A DNA stretch of 64,000 bases from Cladophialophora immunda (GCF_000835495.1 NW_015622544.1:4120855-4184854), one strand, 5' to 3'. Shown: positions 33,017 to 45,148, counted from the first letter of the stretch. A program made the numbers and translations. The notes: a model not told the origin generated them from the sequence alone.

Positions 33017-33598
33017 GGCTGTCAGCTGCAAAGATACTGGGTGGCCGGTAAAAGTCCGTAGACGAACATATCTTGGAAGGAAAAGTCATAGGATGAACCG
33101 TTGCTAGCGGTGGGATGAATGCATTGATCCCAGGAGCTGCAGCCTTGCCTGAGTCTCGATAGCAACCACATGCAAAGCGCCACGCAAACACATCGCTCGC
33201 TTAGTGCTTCTTGGGTCGGCAAATTCGGACAACTGAGTGAAATGTCCGAGCAGCTTGTTCGCCTTGCCAGCCACATTGCTATAGAAAGCCGAATAAGCCG
33301 AGAAGGTTTGTTGCTCCACCTGAACTTGCGATCCCCCATCCCTCCATTGACGGGATCGAGGCATTTCCCTGTTCCTGAGAATTTCTCAAACCCCAGTAGA
33401 AGAGCCTATGGACGACGTGAGTGACTTAGTGGCTTCGAGTTGAACTGGAGCTTGTGGAGATGGCGGGGTGCGTGCATTTTGCATATTCTTGTTGACTGAG
33501 TCCCTGGACGGGATCAACCTCTTATACCTCTCCCACGCTTCAAGAGTCACATCTCTTCAGGGCTTTCAGCCTGGCTGAACTCTGCAATACCTCCAAGA
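33017..33598 (+). promoter_or_regulatory. Promoter region of the cluster regulator, with inverted heptamer pair
   Basis: TCGGACA at 33225-33231 and TGTCCGA at 33243-33249 form an inverted pair with an 11-nt spacer, just after a further CGG at 33217. The CGG/CCG cores are the kind of half-site recognised by Zn2Cys6 proteins, so autoregulation is possible. Confidence 0.42.
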
Positions 33599-36099
33599 AT
33601 GATGGAGCACCAAGAAGACGCGCCACAAAGTCCAGCAAATGCAGCAAAAGTCAAGAAACGACGGCGCCCGGCTCTCTCTTGTCTACCGTGCCACCGGAGA
33701 AAATTAAAGTGTGGTCGCGAGTTTCCAGCCTGTGAGAGATGCAGAAAGAGTGGCCGTCCGGAGGACTGCGTCTATCGTGAACACACGATTGCAACTCCTG
33801 TCGCCGTAAGAAGACTCTCGGGTCTGGCAACTACTGGGAGCAACTTGTCAGATACTGCCACCGAACAGGGACTGGCCAGCGAATGTCGGGCCACGGAAGC
33901 AACGACGTTCCAGCCACTACTTGATCACTCATGTCATGGACAGGTTCGAGAAGCCGATCAGCCGCAGATCCAGGAGATGATCATCTACAAAGGCGAGGAT
34001 CTCCTAACCAGGTTCTATGGGCATAGCTACCACCGCAATTTCTATCAGCAGGTATCTCCCTCTCGCCAATTTCCGCTGGTTGACGCCCATGCTAAGCTGT
34101 GTCACGCAACTAACTAGTTTGGCCAACTTCGAACCTACATACAACGACTCAAGGCGCAGTGTCCAAGCATTAACAGGCTCCGAGACGAGATTCAAGTCCT
34201 AAAGATCTGCTCGCATAACTTGAGGAGTCAATGCAGTGGAGCGAGCGTGGTATATGACTCTGATTTGAAACGTCTAATCCCCGTTCGAGAAGTGGCAGAC
34301 GAGCTGATCAATGTCTACATCACCCGTTTCGAAGCTACGCATCGTATTTTCCATATTCCAACTTTCCTGGAGGAATACAATAACTATTGGACCAACCCAC
34401 CAGCAACAAAGTCGGCGTCCATCGTTCACTTCTTGTTGGCCATGGCAACAGCGCTGAGTTGCCGCGAAATTCTGAGCTGCGATCCGAAAGTCGGGGGCAA
34501 AAGTGCCATAACCCGTGAGACTGCCACGACATGGATACAAGCCTGCGAGTCTTGGATCTCGGTCAACACTGTGAGACCACCATTTCGTCATCTGACAATG
34601 CTGGCAACCAATTGTCTGCTGGTCATCGCCAAGCGAGCAAACCATATACAAGCGAATGAAACTTGGACCACCACAGGGGCCCTTATAAGATCGGCCATGG
34701 CTGCAGGCTACCACAGGGAGTCGGACAGCCGAGCGAACATCTCGATATTTCATCGCGAAATGCGTCGCCGTCTCTGGGCCACCATTGTCGAACTTGATCT
34801 GCAAGCGGCCTTGGAGCGCGGGATGCCACCCAGCCTGAGAGAGGAGGATTTCAACTCAAGACCTCCATTGAACATCAACGACGACGCAATTCACGAGTCA
34901 GCAAGAGAGATTCCAGCGGAAACTCCCCTTGATTCTCTCACCGACACTTCATTTCAAGCGATTGCTTATCGCTCCATAGGCCTAAGACTGAGGATATGCG
35001 CTCTGGTCAACAACAGCCATCTGAAACCAGTGGAATCCTTGTTTGACGAGGCATTGTCGATGGACGAGGAGGTCATGAAAGCACTAATCGCAATCCCAGC
35101 AACCTGGGTTGGTGCGGCCACTACGGACAAATGGCGGACCCAAAGACCCCTCTACATAAGGACCATGGTAGACATGTTACTCCGGCAGCAACTGATTCTC
35201 CTCCACATGCCCTTTGCCAATCGAAGTGAACACGTCCCTAGATTTGGCCACTCACGGCGAGCGAGGCTGGAAGCAGCGACAAATATCCTCGGTCAATTCA
35301 GACTGCTTGTGGATTGCGGCGTCCTCCCTCGTTCCAGCTCTGACAATTGCCAATTCCAGGCCGCCATGACCATCTGCCATGAGTTGTACCTGAAAAATGG
35401 AGTTTTTGGTGAGCCGGTCCCCTAGCCCTGTTGTATTAGCTGTCAGGAAACTCATTAGTCAAGGGTCTCTCGCCACATTACACGCTGGCCCAGGCCTCGC
35501 CGAGTGCTATATCTCCATGGCCGAATGTGTGTTGTCGATGACGGAGAGCCGGATCACGATTCTGGCCAAGGGCCTCAACGAATACTATCTTCTCACCATG
35601 GTCCTCGGTCTTGTCAAGTCCAGGTTGTGGGCTGAGCGCGCCTCGTCCTTTGGCGCAGAGGCGGTGGAGAGGATCACAAGGATCATGATCATCCTGGGCT
35701 CGATACGCAAGTCGATATGGAGCAACGCTCCAAACGCGGCCGGAGGTGGCCTTGGCCTCCTCTCCGGGTAGGTGTTCCCCCGGGGCGGCAAGAATACGTT
35801 CAGATCGTCACACTGACAGGATCTCAGCGCAATGTCCGCGGAAGTGGGAGATGCGATCACAAGCTTCCCAGAAACGTCTGCTCGCGGAGAGACAGAAACA
35901 TTGAGTTCTATCGTAAGGGCCACCATGCACAGTTGAAGCTGGGTCGTTGACTCAACGTTGACCATATGCTAATTAGAAACAGATTTCACAAAATTTTGAC
36001 CTCCTCCAGGATGATGTAGATCTCGAGACGTTTGATCTATGGCCCAGCGAAGACAACTTCTTCGTGAATGGCGACTTTGAGTACGCCACAGCCATATAG
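33599..36099 (+). CDS. Zn2Cys6 transcription factor (cluster gene 5)
   Basis: Five exons are inferred: 33599-34051, 34118-35385, 35447-35767, 35828-35912 and 35977-36099, giving about 749 residues. The second intron is uncertain: donor 35386 (GTACCT, 61 nt) keeps frame, and a 31-nt alternative (35409-35439) also keeps frame but is very short. The binuclear zinc cluster is CLPCHRRKLKC followed by CERC and a final Cys (C-x2-C-x6-C-x6-C-x2-C-x8-C), preceded by KKRRRP. A fungal-specific regulatory region follows, with the RREMRRRLW-type block (FHREMRRRLWATIVELDLQ) seen in Fungal_trans proteins. The C-terminus is acidic. Position inside the cluster suggests a pathway-specific activator. Two candidate sites lie in its own promoter. 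Confidence 0.83.
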
Positions 36100-36860
36100 G
36101 AAGGCTGATGAAGAAGCAGATGTTGTACCACTCTCCTTTCTAATCTCCTGCCCAAAGACTTCAGGCCATTCCGCTCCCATAGAGATCTCCCGTCGGCTCA
36201 TCATGTTTTAACTCGGACTTCCCACCAGATGCAGTGTGATCCATGGAGTCTCCGTAGTTGCCGCCACGATAGTCCTTGGACAATGGAGGTATAATGCCGA
36301 GCCCAGGTCCGATAGACCGAACGACAGAACCATGCGATTTGATCCCGTGGATACCGGGGCAAAGATCCATATGTCTCTCGTCGCCGAAATTGCCGAGATG
36401 CTGAACCAAGCGACTTTGGTCTGCGTTGTTGCTTGCTACGCATGGCAAATCTCCGTCCGGAGGGTCTCTTGCAGTCGAACATACCAAGCGAGGAAGCAGT
36501 CGTCTTAATCGCTCACAACCTGTGATACCACTAATGTTCCATCGAGGTCGAGATCCACTGGGACAGCAGGCTTTTGAGGTATGACAAGACATGCTCCAAG
36601 TGGACACCTGGCTGGGAAAATGACTGATATATCAATCCGCCTAGGTAGTATCCACACTCAACACCGAGATGGGGACTGGGAGTCCACCACTACAGCCGAC
36701 ACAGCATCTCCGCGTACCATGTGCAAGACTTTGAATCAGGGCTGTGGCTCCGTGAAGAGCAATGCCTTGGAATGTATAAAAAGCCTCAAGGGGAGCAGAC
36801 CACTCTCCCTTTCCGTGCTACACATCTCTGAAGGGTTATTCCTACGACACGGGACCTAAA
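36100..36860 (+). promoter_or_regulatory. Upstream region of the cluster MFS transporter
   Basis: No gene is supported. It contains TCGGACT (36213) and GTCCGAT (36308), six-of-seven relatives of the cluster heptamer, and a TATA box at 36775. Confidence 0.35.
36775..36782 (+). promoter_or_regulatory. TATA box of the MFS transporter
   Basis: TATAAAAA lies 79 bp before the ATG at 36861. Confidence 0.5.
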
Positions 36861-38291
36861 ATGGTGGAAGCAAATCAGAAAAGCAAGAGTGAAGGGTCCA
36901 GGGACGCTGCATCGGCTCTGGGCTATCCGGAGGGAGGAGCTCGAGCATGGCTTGTTGTGATGGGCTGCTTCTGTGTCATGTTCTACACGTTCGGCTACCT
37001 CAATGCTTTCGGGTGAGTTGTTGCGATCGAGCCTCGTCCTTGACTCCCACAAAGTCATTTGCCGTTTTCCGGGCTGCGAAGTAGTGCTGACTTGGGAGCT
37101 CATATAATCAGCGTCTACGAGACATACTACCAGCGGGAACTCCTGCATGAATACACCCCGTCCACCATCTCGTGGATCGGGTCGCTACAAGTGTTTTTCC
37201 AGTTCGCCGCGGGCATCATCGCAGGTCCCGTCACAGATATCTGGGGACCCAGAGTAAGTTCGAGGCATAGCCCCGTGTCGACCACGAGAAACGAGCCTTG
37301 CCTATTGAATATGCTGACGGCACAACAGGTCATCATATGGCCGTTCTCCATCATCTACGTCGCCGCGGTCATGCTCACGAGCATCTGCACGGAATACTGG
37401 CACTTCATCCTGGCCCAGGGCGTTCTTGGGGGTCTCGCCAACGGGCTTGCCTACGCACCGGCTATCGCCATTATCGGGCAGTACTTCCACAAGCGACGGG
37501 CGTTGGCCATGGGAATCGCCTCGTCCGGATCGTCGTTAGGCGGCGTCATATTCCCCGTGATGCTCAACCGACTCATCTACCATACGCATCTAGGCTTCGG
37601 CTGGGCCGTGCGCGTGGTTGGTTTCCTCGTCCTCGGGCTGTGCTTGACGGCATGCGCGACCGTCGTGCCCCGAGTGCCACCCCGAAAAGGCAAATACTTC
37701 CTCCTGCACGCCTTCGAGGAGCCAGTATACTCGATCCAAGTGCTGGGCATGTTCTTCTCGTGGTGGGGCATCTTCACGCCGTTTTTCTTCCTGCCCTCGT
37801 ACGCCGAAGCGCACGGCCTGACGTTGGACATGTCCATCTATACCCTCGCGATCCTCAACTCGGGCTCCCTGGTTGGTCGCCTCTTGTCTGGCTTCGCGGC
37901 GCCCCACCTCGGCCGCTTCAATCTCCTGGTCCTGGGCAACTGCGTGTGCGGGATTCTCGTCTTCTGCTGGCTCAGGGTGGTCTCCGTGGCGGCGATCTGT
38001 GTCTTCGCCGCCCTTTATGGCATCTTCTCGGGCTTTGTCGTGGCGCTGTTTCCCACCACGATCGCTGAAGTGTGCTCTCACCCTACCGAGATAGGGAGCT
38101 ATGTCGGGATGGCGCTCGGGTTATATGGCATTGCGGGTCTTACCGGCACGCCCATCACCGGTGCCATGATTGCACGGTACAAGGGGTACGACGAAGCGAT
38201 TGTTTTCAGCGGCAGCGTGCTGATGGCGGGCGCATCAGGGACTTTCGTCGCAAGGTGTCTTTTTGCAAGGAGCCGTGGATGGCGTGTGTAA
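36861..38291 (+). CDS. Monocarboxylate-type MFS transporter (cluster gene 6)
   Basis: Three exons, 36861-37012, 37112-37253 and 37329-38291, give 418 residues. The N-terminus reads YPEGGARAWLVVMGCFCVMF, the first span of fungal MCT-like carriers, and junction 1 reads YLNAFGVYETYYQ. SISWIGSLQ-like and AGPVTDIWGPR segments, then GIASSGSSLGGVIFPV and the second-half motif GRLLSGFAAPHLGRF, match MFS monocarboxylate porters. About 12 spans are expected. Members import carboxylates such as aromatic or short-chain acids, sometimes without transport activity. Within the cluster it is the likely uptake carrier for the growth substrate. Plasma-membrane location is inferred. Confidence 0.87.
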
Positions 38292-39064
38292 GGATAGACG
38301 CGGCTACATTGGTGGCGGACGCGAGCTAAGGGCCCATCTTTCGCGCCCGCAAGAATGAGAAGCGTCTACCCAGAAGAGGCATCGGTTAGCGAAGGGCATG
38401 TTTGCAGGGAAATCGGGACTTGGGGAGCTCTAATTTGGAGTCAGGGGTTTGGTATGTGGTTGTTTGGGATGCGGCGTAAGGGTTTCCAGATTGTTGATAG
38501 AACAAGCCAGGAGATATACAACATACCGAATAGCAACCCTGATCATTGTCAGTACTACTCGCAATGAGACTCTCATCGAATACAGTTGTTCCTCAATTCG
38601 GCGTGATCATGTCAGCTCTTGCGCGATCTGTGTCACCCGTACGTATAACCATATCAGTATCTTCGTGAATCTTGTCACTCTGCTCCTCGAGTCGAAACCT
38701 GAAGGAAAGGAGCTGAAACTGCCTTGCTTTCCACAAATCACCGAAGGGGGTCTTCAGTGTCGGTTGGCCAGCCTCGTCATTCGGTTCGAGCCTTATCTCA
38801 AGGTGATACGACTCTAAGAGTCTACAAGTTGATGGTTTCCCATAGATGTATGTGAATATATTTTCGCTCTTTTATTCTAGCTCGGGAGTGTCCCTTGGGT
38901 GCCGTGTTCCGGAAGCAAATCCCGATTCTCTGTGCAGGCTGCGGACACTGACATGAAAATCATCCTACCCAAGATATTCCGGGCATTCTCTGGTGTTGTA
39001 AGGCAGGGTGTGCACTGCACCGACAAGCTCCTCCACCGCCGCGGGCGACTCCTTTCGCACTACA
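38292..39064. other. Intergenic, convergent 3' regions
   Basis: I see no gene in this stretch. It lies between the convergent MFS and SDR genes. Confidence 0.5.
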
Positions 39065-40034
39065 TCATGGGCCACTCAAGGATCCTTGCTGGAAGGGCCA
39101 CCCTCCAATGGTGATTCTGAACAGCGCTGGATCAGCCTCAATCTCGGCTTTGCGGGCAACCAGCTCATCGACATCCCAATTTGCCCACAGAAATCTTCCC
39201 GACTTGAGAAAGTCGGCCTCCGGGCTCGCGAGCCAGACCATAAAATTCGCTGGTAGTTCTGGGTCGTCCAAGAAGTCGCCGGCCGGAAGCTGACTGAGAT
39301 TACCCAGGACCTTCTCAGTCATTCTGGTGGCAATGACGCCGGGGTGGACCGTAAATACTCGGAGTCTGGGGTTCTCCTCCGCCAGGTACTCGTCGAGCTT
39401 GGCCATGGCCAACTTCGAGGCAAGATACGACGAGGTCTTGGGGAAGTGGGAGGCTCTCAAGTGGCAAGCCGCAGCATTGGTGCTGATGTACGTCGCATTC
39501 GGACGGCACTTGGGTAAAAAGTGCTTTGCAAAGTGGGCAGAGAACTTGACGTTGATCTCGAATGCTTTCCACCAGTCGTCTTCATCTGCTCCTGTGAGCG
39601 TGGTCAAGTCTGGTAAGTACCTAACAGGCAACGTCAGTTAATGTCCATGCCAAAGCGGTTAAAACCGTGCAACTATACCCTGCACAATTTGCGAAGACGT
39701 CCCAGGCTCCCAGTTCTGCTCGGGCGTGATGTGCGGCAATACCGACACTCTCCGTTCTAGATATGTCCGCAGTGGTAATCAAGACCGTGGCGTCGGGGAA
39801 TGATTGACTGATTGCTGCCTTTGTCTTTTGGAGAGTCTCCTCCGTTCTGCCTATTAAACCGATTTTGCGGGCGCCAGCTTTTGCAAATGCCAGGGCGACA
39901 GCAGCGCCAATGCTTCCTTCGCCTGCGCCCGTCACTATCACAGTCTTGTCCTTTGCTGATAACTCTGGCCTCGAGGGGTCAATTGCTGGGTAAGTCGTCT
40001 TGCGGTATACCTTTGTGAAGCAAGGATATGCCAT
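39065..40034 (-). CDS. Short-chain dehydrogenase/reductase (cluster gene 7)
   Basis: Two exons, 40034-39679 and 39620-39065, with a 58-nt GTATAG..TTAG intron containing an ACTGAC branch site, give 303 residues. Cofactor motif TGAGEGSIGAAV lies at about 35-46 and NCAG follows at the exon junction (NCAGYLPDLTT). The active-site Ser is in STNAAACHL and SYLASK supplies YxxxK. PGVIATRMTEK follows, as in classical SDRs. It differs clearly from the SDR at the other cluster end. It may reduce or oxidise a pathway intermediate; the link to the cluster is by proximity only, and its promoter is shared with the divergent cystathionine beta-synthase gene. Confidence 0.83.
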
Positions 40035-40596
40035 GGTCTGAAGTGATTGACGAGCCGTAGACTTATCAACGAGCGAGCTCAGACTGTGGAAATACTTTCC
40101 TTGTGTATGTTCTCATAAAGCTGGAAGGCTGGCAAACACAGTCTTCCAATCCGACAGTGTCTCCTCGTCCACCAGGACGTAAAACAATCAGGCCAGGCCA
40201 CTTTGTTTGAGTAAGGCGTCCACACTGAAGCTCAAGATGCGCCTCAATGTCACCAAGATTGCGCAGCTTGGAGACAGTCCCTTGTAGCCTTGACTGGGTA
40301 AGGTCGGCGAAAGTCTACCTCTCAGCGTCACAACTCGATGTGAATAATGAGAGACCTGGCCGGTGCTATAGGAGAACAAGCCCTAGTGTGTGAGCCGCCA
40401 TTGAATACAACCTGAGAGTACGGAGAAGGGTTCAATTGAACACTGTATAAAATCACCCCGCAGCGGTTATTGTCGGTTGCTGGCTTCCCCTCGAAACATC
40501 ACCTCATTCCGACGAAAAGTTCACCACATTTTCCATGCACGTTACTGCAACGAAAGCGACCTTTCTCCCGAGCTTCAGTCAACTCACCTCACCACG
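40035..40596. promoter_or_regulatory. Divergent promoter, SDR / cystathionine beta-synthase
   Basis: A 562-bp region separates the two starts. TATAAAA at 40446-40452 lies 145 bp before the cystathionine beta-synthase ATG. TCCGACA (40149) and TCCGACG (40508) are present, but no exact cluster heptamer. Confidence 0.4.
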
Positions 40597-42311
40597 ATGG
40601 CCTCAGGAGACGGCAAGCGGCTACACGCCCAAGGCACGCACGAGTCCTCGCTCGAACTCATCGGGCAGACACCCCTCGTCCGTCTGAACAAGATCCCGCA
40701 GTCTCTCGGCATCGAAGCCACCGTGTACGCCAAATGTGAATTCTTCAATGCGGGAGGAAGTGTCAAAGACCGGATAGCGCTGCGCATGATCGAAGAGGCC
40801 GAGAAGTCGGGAAGAATAAAACCGGGTGACACGCTGATCGAGCCTACCAGCGGCAACACGTAAGGACAATCAATGCTGAGGAAACGACCGTCGAGAATGG
40901 TATTTGGCTGATGGACAAAATCTCTGACTACAGTGGTATCGGACTCGCCCTTGTCGCCGCTCTCAAAGGCTACAAGACCATCATCACTCTCCCTGAGAAG
41001 ATGTCGGCTGAGAAAGTCGCCGTGCTCAAAGCCCTCAACGCAACCATCATCCGCACACCCACACAAGCCGCTTTCGACAGTCCCGAGTCACATATCGGGG
41101 TTGCCAAACGATTGGAGAAGGAGATACCGAATGCCCATATATTGGACCAGTACGGCAACCCCGACAACCCGCTGGCGCATGAACTGGGAACCGCAGAAGA
41201 GATATGGCAGCAAACAAAGGGCACGGTGACGTGTGTCATCGCCGGCGCCGGCACAGGTGGCACAATCACAGGCCTCGCCCGCGGTCTGCACAAACACAAT
41301 AGATCAATAAAGATCGTCGCCGCAGATCCCCAGGGATCGATCCTCGCTCTCCCTTCGTCGCTCAACGAGGAATTCGCGAACCAGCCCTACAAAGTTGAGG
41401 GGATAGGGTACGACTTCATCCCGGACGTTCTGGACCAGAGTGTAGTTGACAAATGGTACAAGACGGACGACAGGGACTCGTTCCACTACGCCCGCCGCCT
41501 CATCGCCGAAGAAGGACTGCTGGTTGGAGGGAGTTCGGGTTCCGCCATCGCGGCGACGGTCGAGGCCGCAAGGGAGCTCAAGCTTGGGAAAGACGACGTG
41601 GTCGTGGCAATCCTCCCGGACAGTATCCGCTCGTACCTGAGCAAATTCGTCGACGACGACTGGCTCGCCGCCAACAACCTGCTGCCCCCGACACCACCGC
41701 CGGAACCCTCCTCACCACAACTCTCGAGAACCCAGAGCATTAAACAGGACGACACATTCCACGGAGCGCGGGTACGTCATTTGCGCTTAAAGCCCGTCCA
41801 GACAGTCACATCGGACAGTCCCTGCTCCAGCGCCATCGAAGTCATGCGCGAAAAGGGCTTCGACCAACTCCCCGTCCTGGCACCCAAGGGTTCCAAGAGA
41901 TTGGTCGGGCTGGTCACCTTGGGCAACCTATTGTCACGGATAAGCCATGGGCGGGCCACGGGACAGAGCCCCGTGAGCGATGTTATGTTCGACTTCTCCA
42001 AGATCAGCGAAGTCACCGTCGACCACACGGATTTCTCAGAGTTGATGACCACGTCCGCGGATGAGGACTCGGAGCCGCAGAAGTTCTCGAGCGACATGAG
42101 CGCCAAAACCAAGAGCAAGGGTAAAAGAAGGCACTTCGTAGAGATCACCATGGACACTGCGCTGAGCGCTTTGAACAAGTTTTTCGAGTGGCAGAGTGCG
42201 GCCATCGTCACAGAACGCGAATCAAGCGACAAGGGCGGCGCTCTGAAGCCAGTGGCAGTGGTTACCAAAGTAGATCTGCTTACTTGGATGTTGAGCGAGC
42301 ACAAGCCGTAG
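40597..42311 (+). CDS. Cystathionine beta-synthase
   Basis: Two exons, 40597-40859 and 40934-42311, with a 74-nt GTAAGG..ACAG intron, give 546 residues. The enzyme condenses serine and homocysteine to cystathionine in transsulfuration. The start MASGDGKRL has a strong context (CACGATGG). The PLP lysine is in GGSVKDR (about 57), the asparagine loop is EPTSGNTGIGLA across the splice junction, and the phosphate loop is [11 protein letters not shown]. The PLP core ends near residue 350. Two C-terminal CBS domains follow, from about residue 390, with a Ser/Lys-rich insert before the second. The N-terminal heme-binding region of animal enzymes is absent, as in yeast Cys4. Identification is firm. 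Confidence 0.95.
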
Positions 42312-43471
42312 CACTCGGGGGTAATAATGGAGACCATGTTTTACCAAAGGCATTGGGATTTAGATCAGATTCAACAGCGTCATCGGGTCAAAAGGTCAGG
42401 ACGGATTGTACCCCCAAGAGGGCAAACACTGGGAACATTCAACACCGGAATCCCACAGGTGATGGGCGATGCATTCGCAAGGACAAGAGTGGAAGTATCG
42501 AAGCAAACTCCATGAGTATTTGGGAGCGATTGAGATATCATGTATTTAAACAATAAACCTGCGTCCGCGAGGACAAGTGACCTATGATGGCGCTGTAAGA
42601 CTTACCTCGCCGAGTGGAGTGCAGTGTCTGCTACGTCGACCAGAATCATCATCAGGGCAGGGACGAGCCCACCACCGGCAATAAACAAATAGGAAATAGG
42701 ATAGGATGTCGGATACGGGAGCGGGAGACGGAAGGGAGGCCACGACATCGTAACTTCGGACAAGTCAAAACATAGTGTGCAAGGGGAATAAACGCGTCTT
42801 GTGCCGCTGGTGTCGGATTGCTGAACGTCGAATAACGAGCTCGTGGAAGATGGATCGTGCGTTTGAGGCGGAAGGATAGGACGCGGGGATTGCGCTGGGA
42901 ATACGGGGTGGTGAGATTGCGAGAAGGGGAATTACGACGGCGGCGGCGGGGACGAGGAAAATGCGAGGCCGGGATTGCGGCGCATCGTCGCGGATGAAAG
43001 GGAACGAGGCTGATACTAGAGCTGCTGTAACGTCTCGAAGAGGAATAGAAAAAGTGAGGACGGCGGTACATGCTGTCAAGATAGGTATCGTCCGATTGTC
43101 CGTATCGACGCTCCGATCGAATACTTCGTACGCTACCGAAGATAACCGTTGACGATCGAGAAGCCGGCTGTTGTACAGGATTGAGCCTGCACCGTTCGCT
43201 CGAAGTCGATCTAATCCCATGTCAAGTCAATTTTAACCACCGCTCACTGCTATGCCTGAGGCTCTCAGGTCATGCAAGTTCTGCAATTGAATCATCATAG
43301 CAACAATGTCAAGGACGAAAAATCTGAAGGAAACCTAGCACATTCTTGCCCTTTGGAAACGCAGCAACTTGTGGCCTTGCCCAATCGCAAGAAACCTGCT
43401 TGCTTGTTCGTTCGCAGTAACAGCATGCTGGGTTTGGCACCAGGTGGGTGTGGGCAGATCATGCTGCCTTA
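42312..43471. other. Intergenic, 1.2 kb, convergent 3' regions
   Basis: No supported gene. Two overlapping minus-strand open frames (42652-43071, 42765-43220) show no domains and look like chance frames. Confidence 0.45.
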
Positions 43472-44241
43472 TCATTCCGCGGTATCGAGCTCATCGTGAG
43501 CCGGGGGAGGGGAGTCCAGAGCTGATACGGGTGTCAGCATTTTCAAATCCAGGCTGCATCGGTATCGATTTCCATCATACCTTTCCGGTCGTCGCCATTG
43601 GCAGCGCCATCTCGGTCGTCGTCACGGCGGTCGCGGTCATCCTTCATATCCCGGTCCCGGTCTCGATCACGGTCGCGATCCGCAGGGCTGCGCGAGCGGC
43701 GTCGGTCATCGTAATCTCGGTCCCGATCTCTTTCCCGGTCTCGGTCACGGTCACGGCGATCATCCTTACGGGGAGAGTAGTCGCGACGTCGAGGGGAAGG
43801 AGAACGAGCAGATCGGCGAGGAGGAGTTCGATCACGACGGCCACGACCAGCTTCGTATCGCCAGGTGGCAGATGGAGGTGTACGGGCCCACTGTAAGTTA
43901 AGTAGTCAGACAATGTGTTCGGCGAGGTGTTGGGCTTTTACTTCCATACCTCAATCTTCAAGACATCATCACGACCGATCCGCTTGTTATGCATCTCGTG
44001 GTAGGCATCGTCAGCATCGCGACGGCTCTCGTATTCGACAAAAGCGAAGCTGCCAAGGTGTCAGATTGCGTGGACGGCTGGGGACACAGCTCATGACTTA
44101 CAGACGGCTTGACGCAGTTCTGGGAGCAGGAATGTCGCACCTGACCAGACGACCATAGTGCTCGAACTCATAGGCAAGGTCACGGGCACGGGTGCCATGA
44201 CCAAAGCCCGTGACATAGAGGGTAGTTCCAGATCGAGACAT
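43472..44241 (-). CDS. SR-type RNA-binding splicing factor, Srp1-like
   Basis: Four exons on the minus strand, 44241-44102, 44049-43950, 43890-43581 and 43521-43472, give 199 residues. One RRM occupies the first 80 residues, with RNP2 as LYVTGFG and RNP1 as FAFVEYES across the first junction. WARTPP starts a tail of Arg/Ser, Arg/Asp and Arg/Pro dipeptides typical of SR proteins. The last intron (43522-43580) has GTATGA, a GCTGAC branch point and ATCAG. Splicing gives the ending [15 protein letters not shown], while retention gives a short alternative tail [11 protein letters not shown]. It would act in pre-mRNA splicing in the nucleus, resembling S. pombe Srp1. Confidence 0.85.
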
Positions 44242-45148
44242 GATCAAAAATGGAATGGCAAGGTCCAAGGGGCCAGGTGGCAAGCTGATATGTCGTGGTC
44301 GTTTTCGTTTCGCGCCGGTCACCAAGCGCCTTTACTCTAGTCGCAAATGACTGTTAATACAATCTCTGGTTGGTAGAGTGAATGCAACAGATGATGGACA
44401 AGGTAGAGGGAGGGTTGAATGGATGGAAACTGGAGGAAAGAAGACAGAAGTTGTTTGTCCGCAGCGTTTGCCTCATTTTTAGACGGAAACGGGGCTAAAC
44501 CCGAAACGGAACAGAAGCCTTGGCACAGCCCAGCCAGTCACTGCCACGGCTAAGTCATCGGAACAGGGCCCAGAGGCCGCAGGTGAAAAGCTGCAGTGGC
44601 TCAGACGGCACTTTGGAAAGGTCACGCTCGCCTGCTCGCCTGCGACCTGGACAGGGGAGAACAGACTCTATCACTCTACCAACTGGCACATGCTCTATTA
44701 CCACACGCTTCTTGCTTCTATTCCTTCATTTCACCTCTTCGATTCTTGAATCCACCTGGTCGACAAGGTCTTTCCCCCCTCGATATCTCCACTCGATCAA
44801 TTTCCTTGTTCAACCGCGCGATCCTCTTGCCCGAATTGTCCCGTATCCATCGTCCCCATATCGCCTTTCTTCGACCCTATCAGCCCCAGGTGGATGATAC
44901 AACGGGCCTGTTCCGTGCTGAAGCACCGTCCTTGAGCTCTACACGACATCTGTCTGCAACTGGTGGGAAAAGACGCTTCATAGACACACGATGTTCTCGT
45001 ACACACACCGAACACCGTGAAGAATTTTCCATGGACGCCACAGCCGCCTTCAACACCAGAATTCTACTTGCTGTGACGCCTGCACACCTGCAACCGTCTT
45101 TGTCGACCTTGTTTTATTCGTTACCTTCGCAAAACCCACGTCAGAGTC
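44242..45148. other. Divergent intergenic region with upstream ORF
   Basis: A 0.9-kb region lies between the SR-protein gene and the mitochondrial carrier. It is pyrimidine-rich near 44730-44830. An ATG at 45031 opens a 52-codon frame ending at 45189 that overlaps the carrier start in a different frame. Confidence 0.45.

Noticed and set aside
42765..43220. Minus-strand frame of 151 codons
   Set aside because: No domain was recognised, and a second open frame overlaps it on the same strand; it looks like chance in GC-rich DNA.
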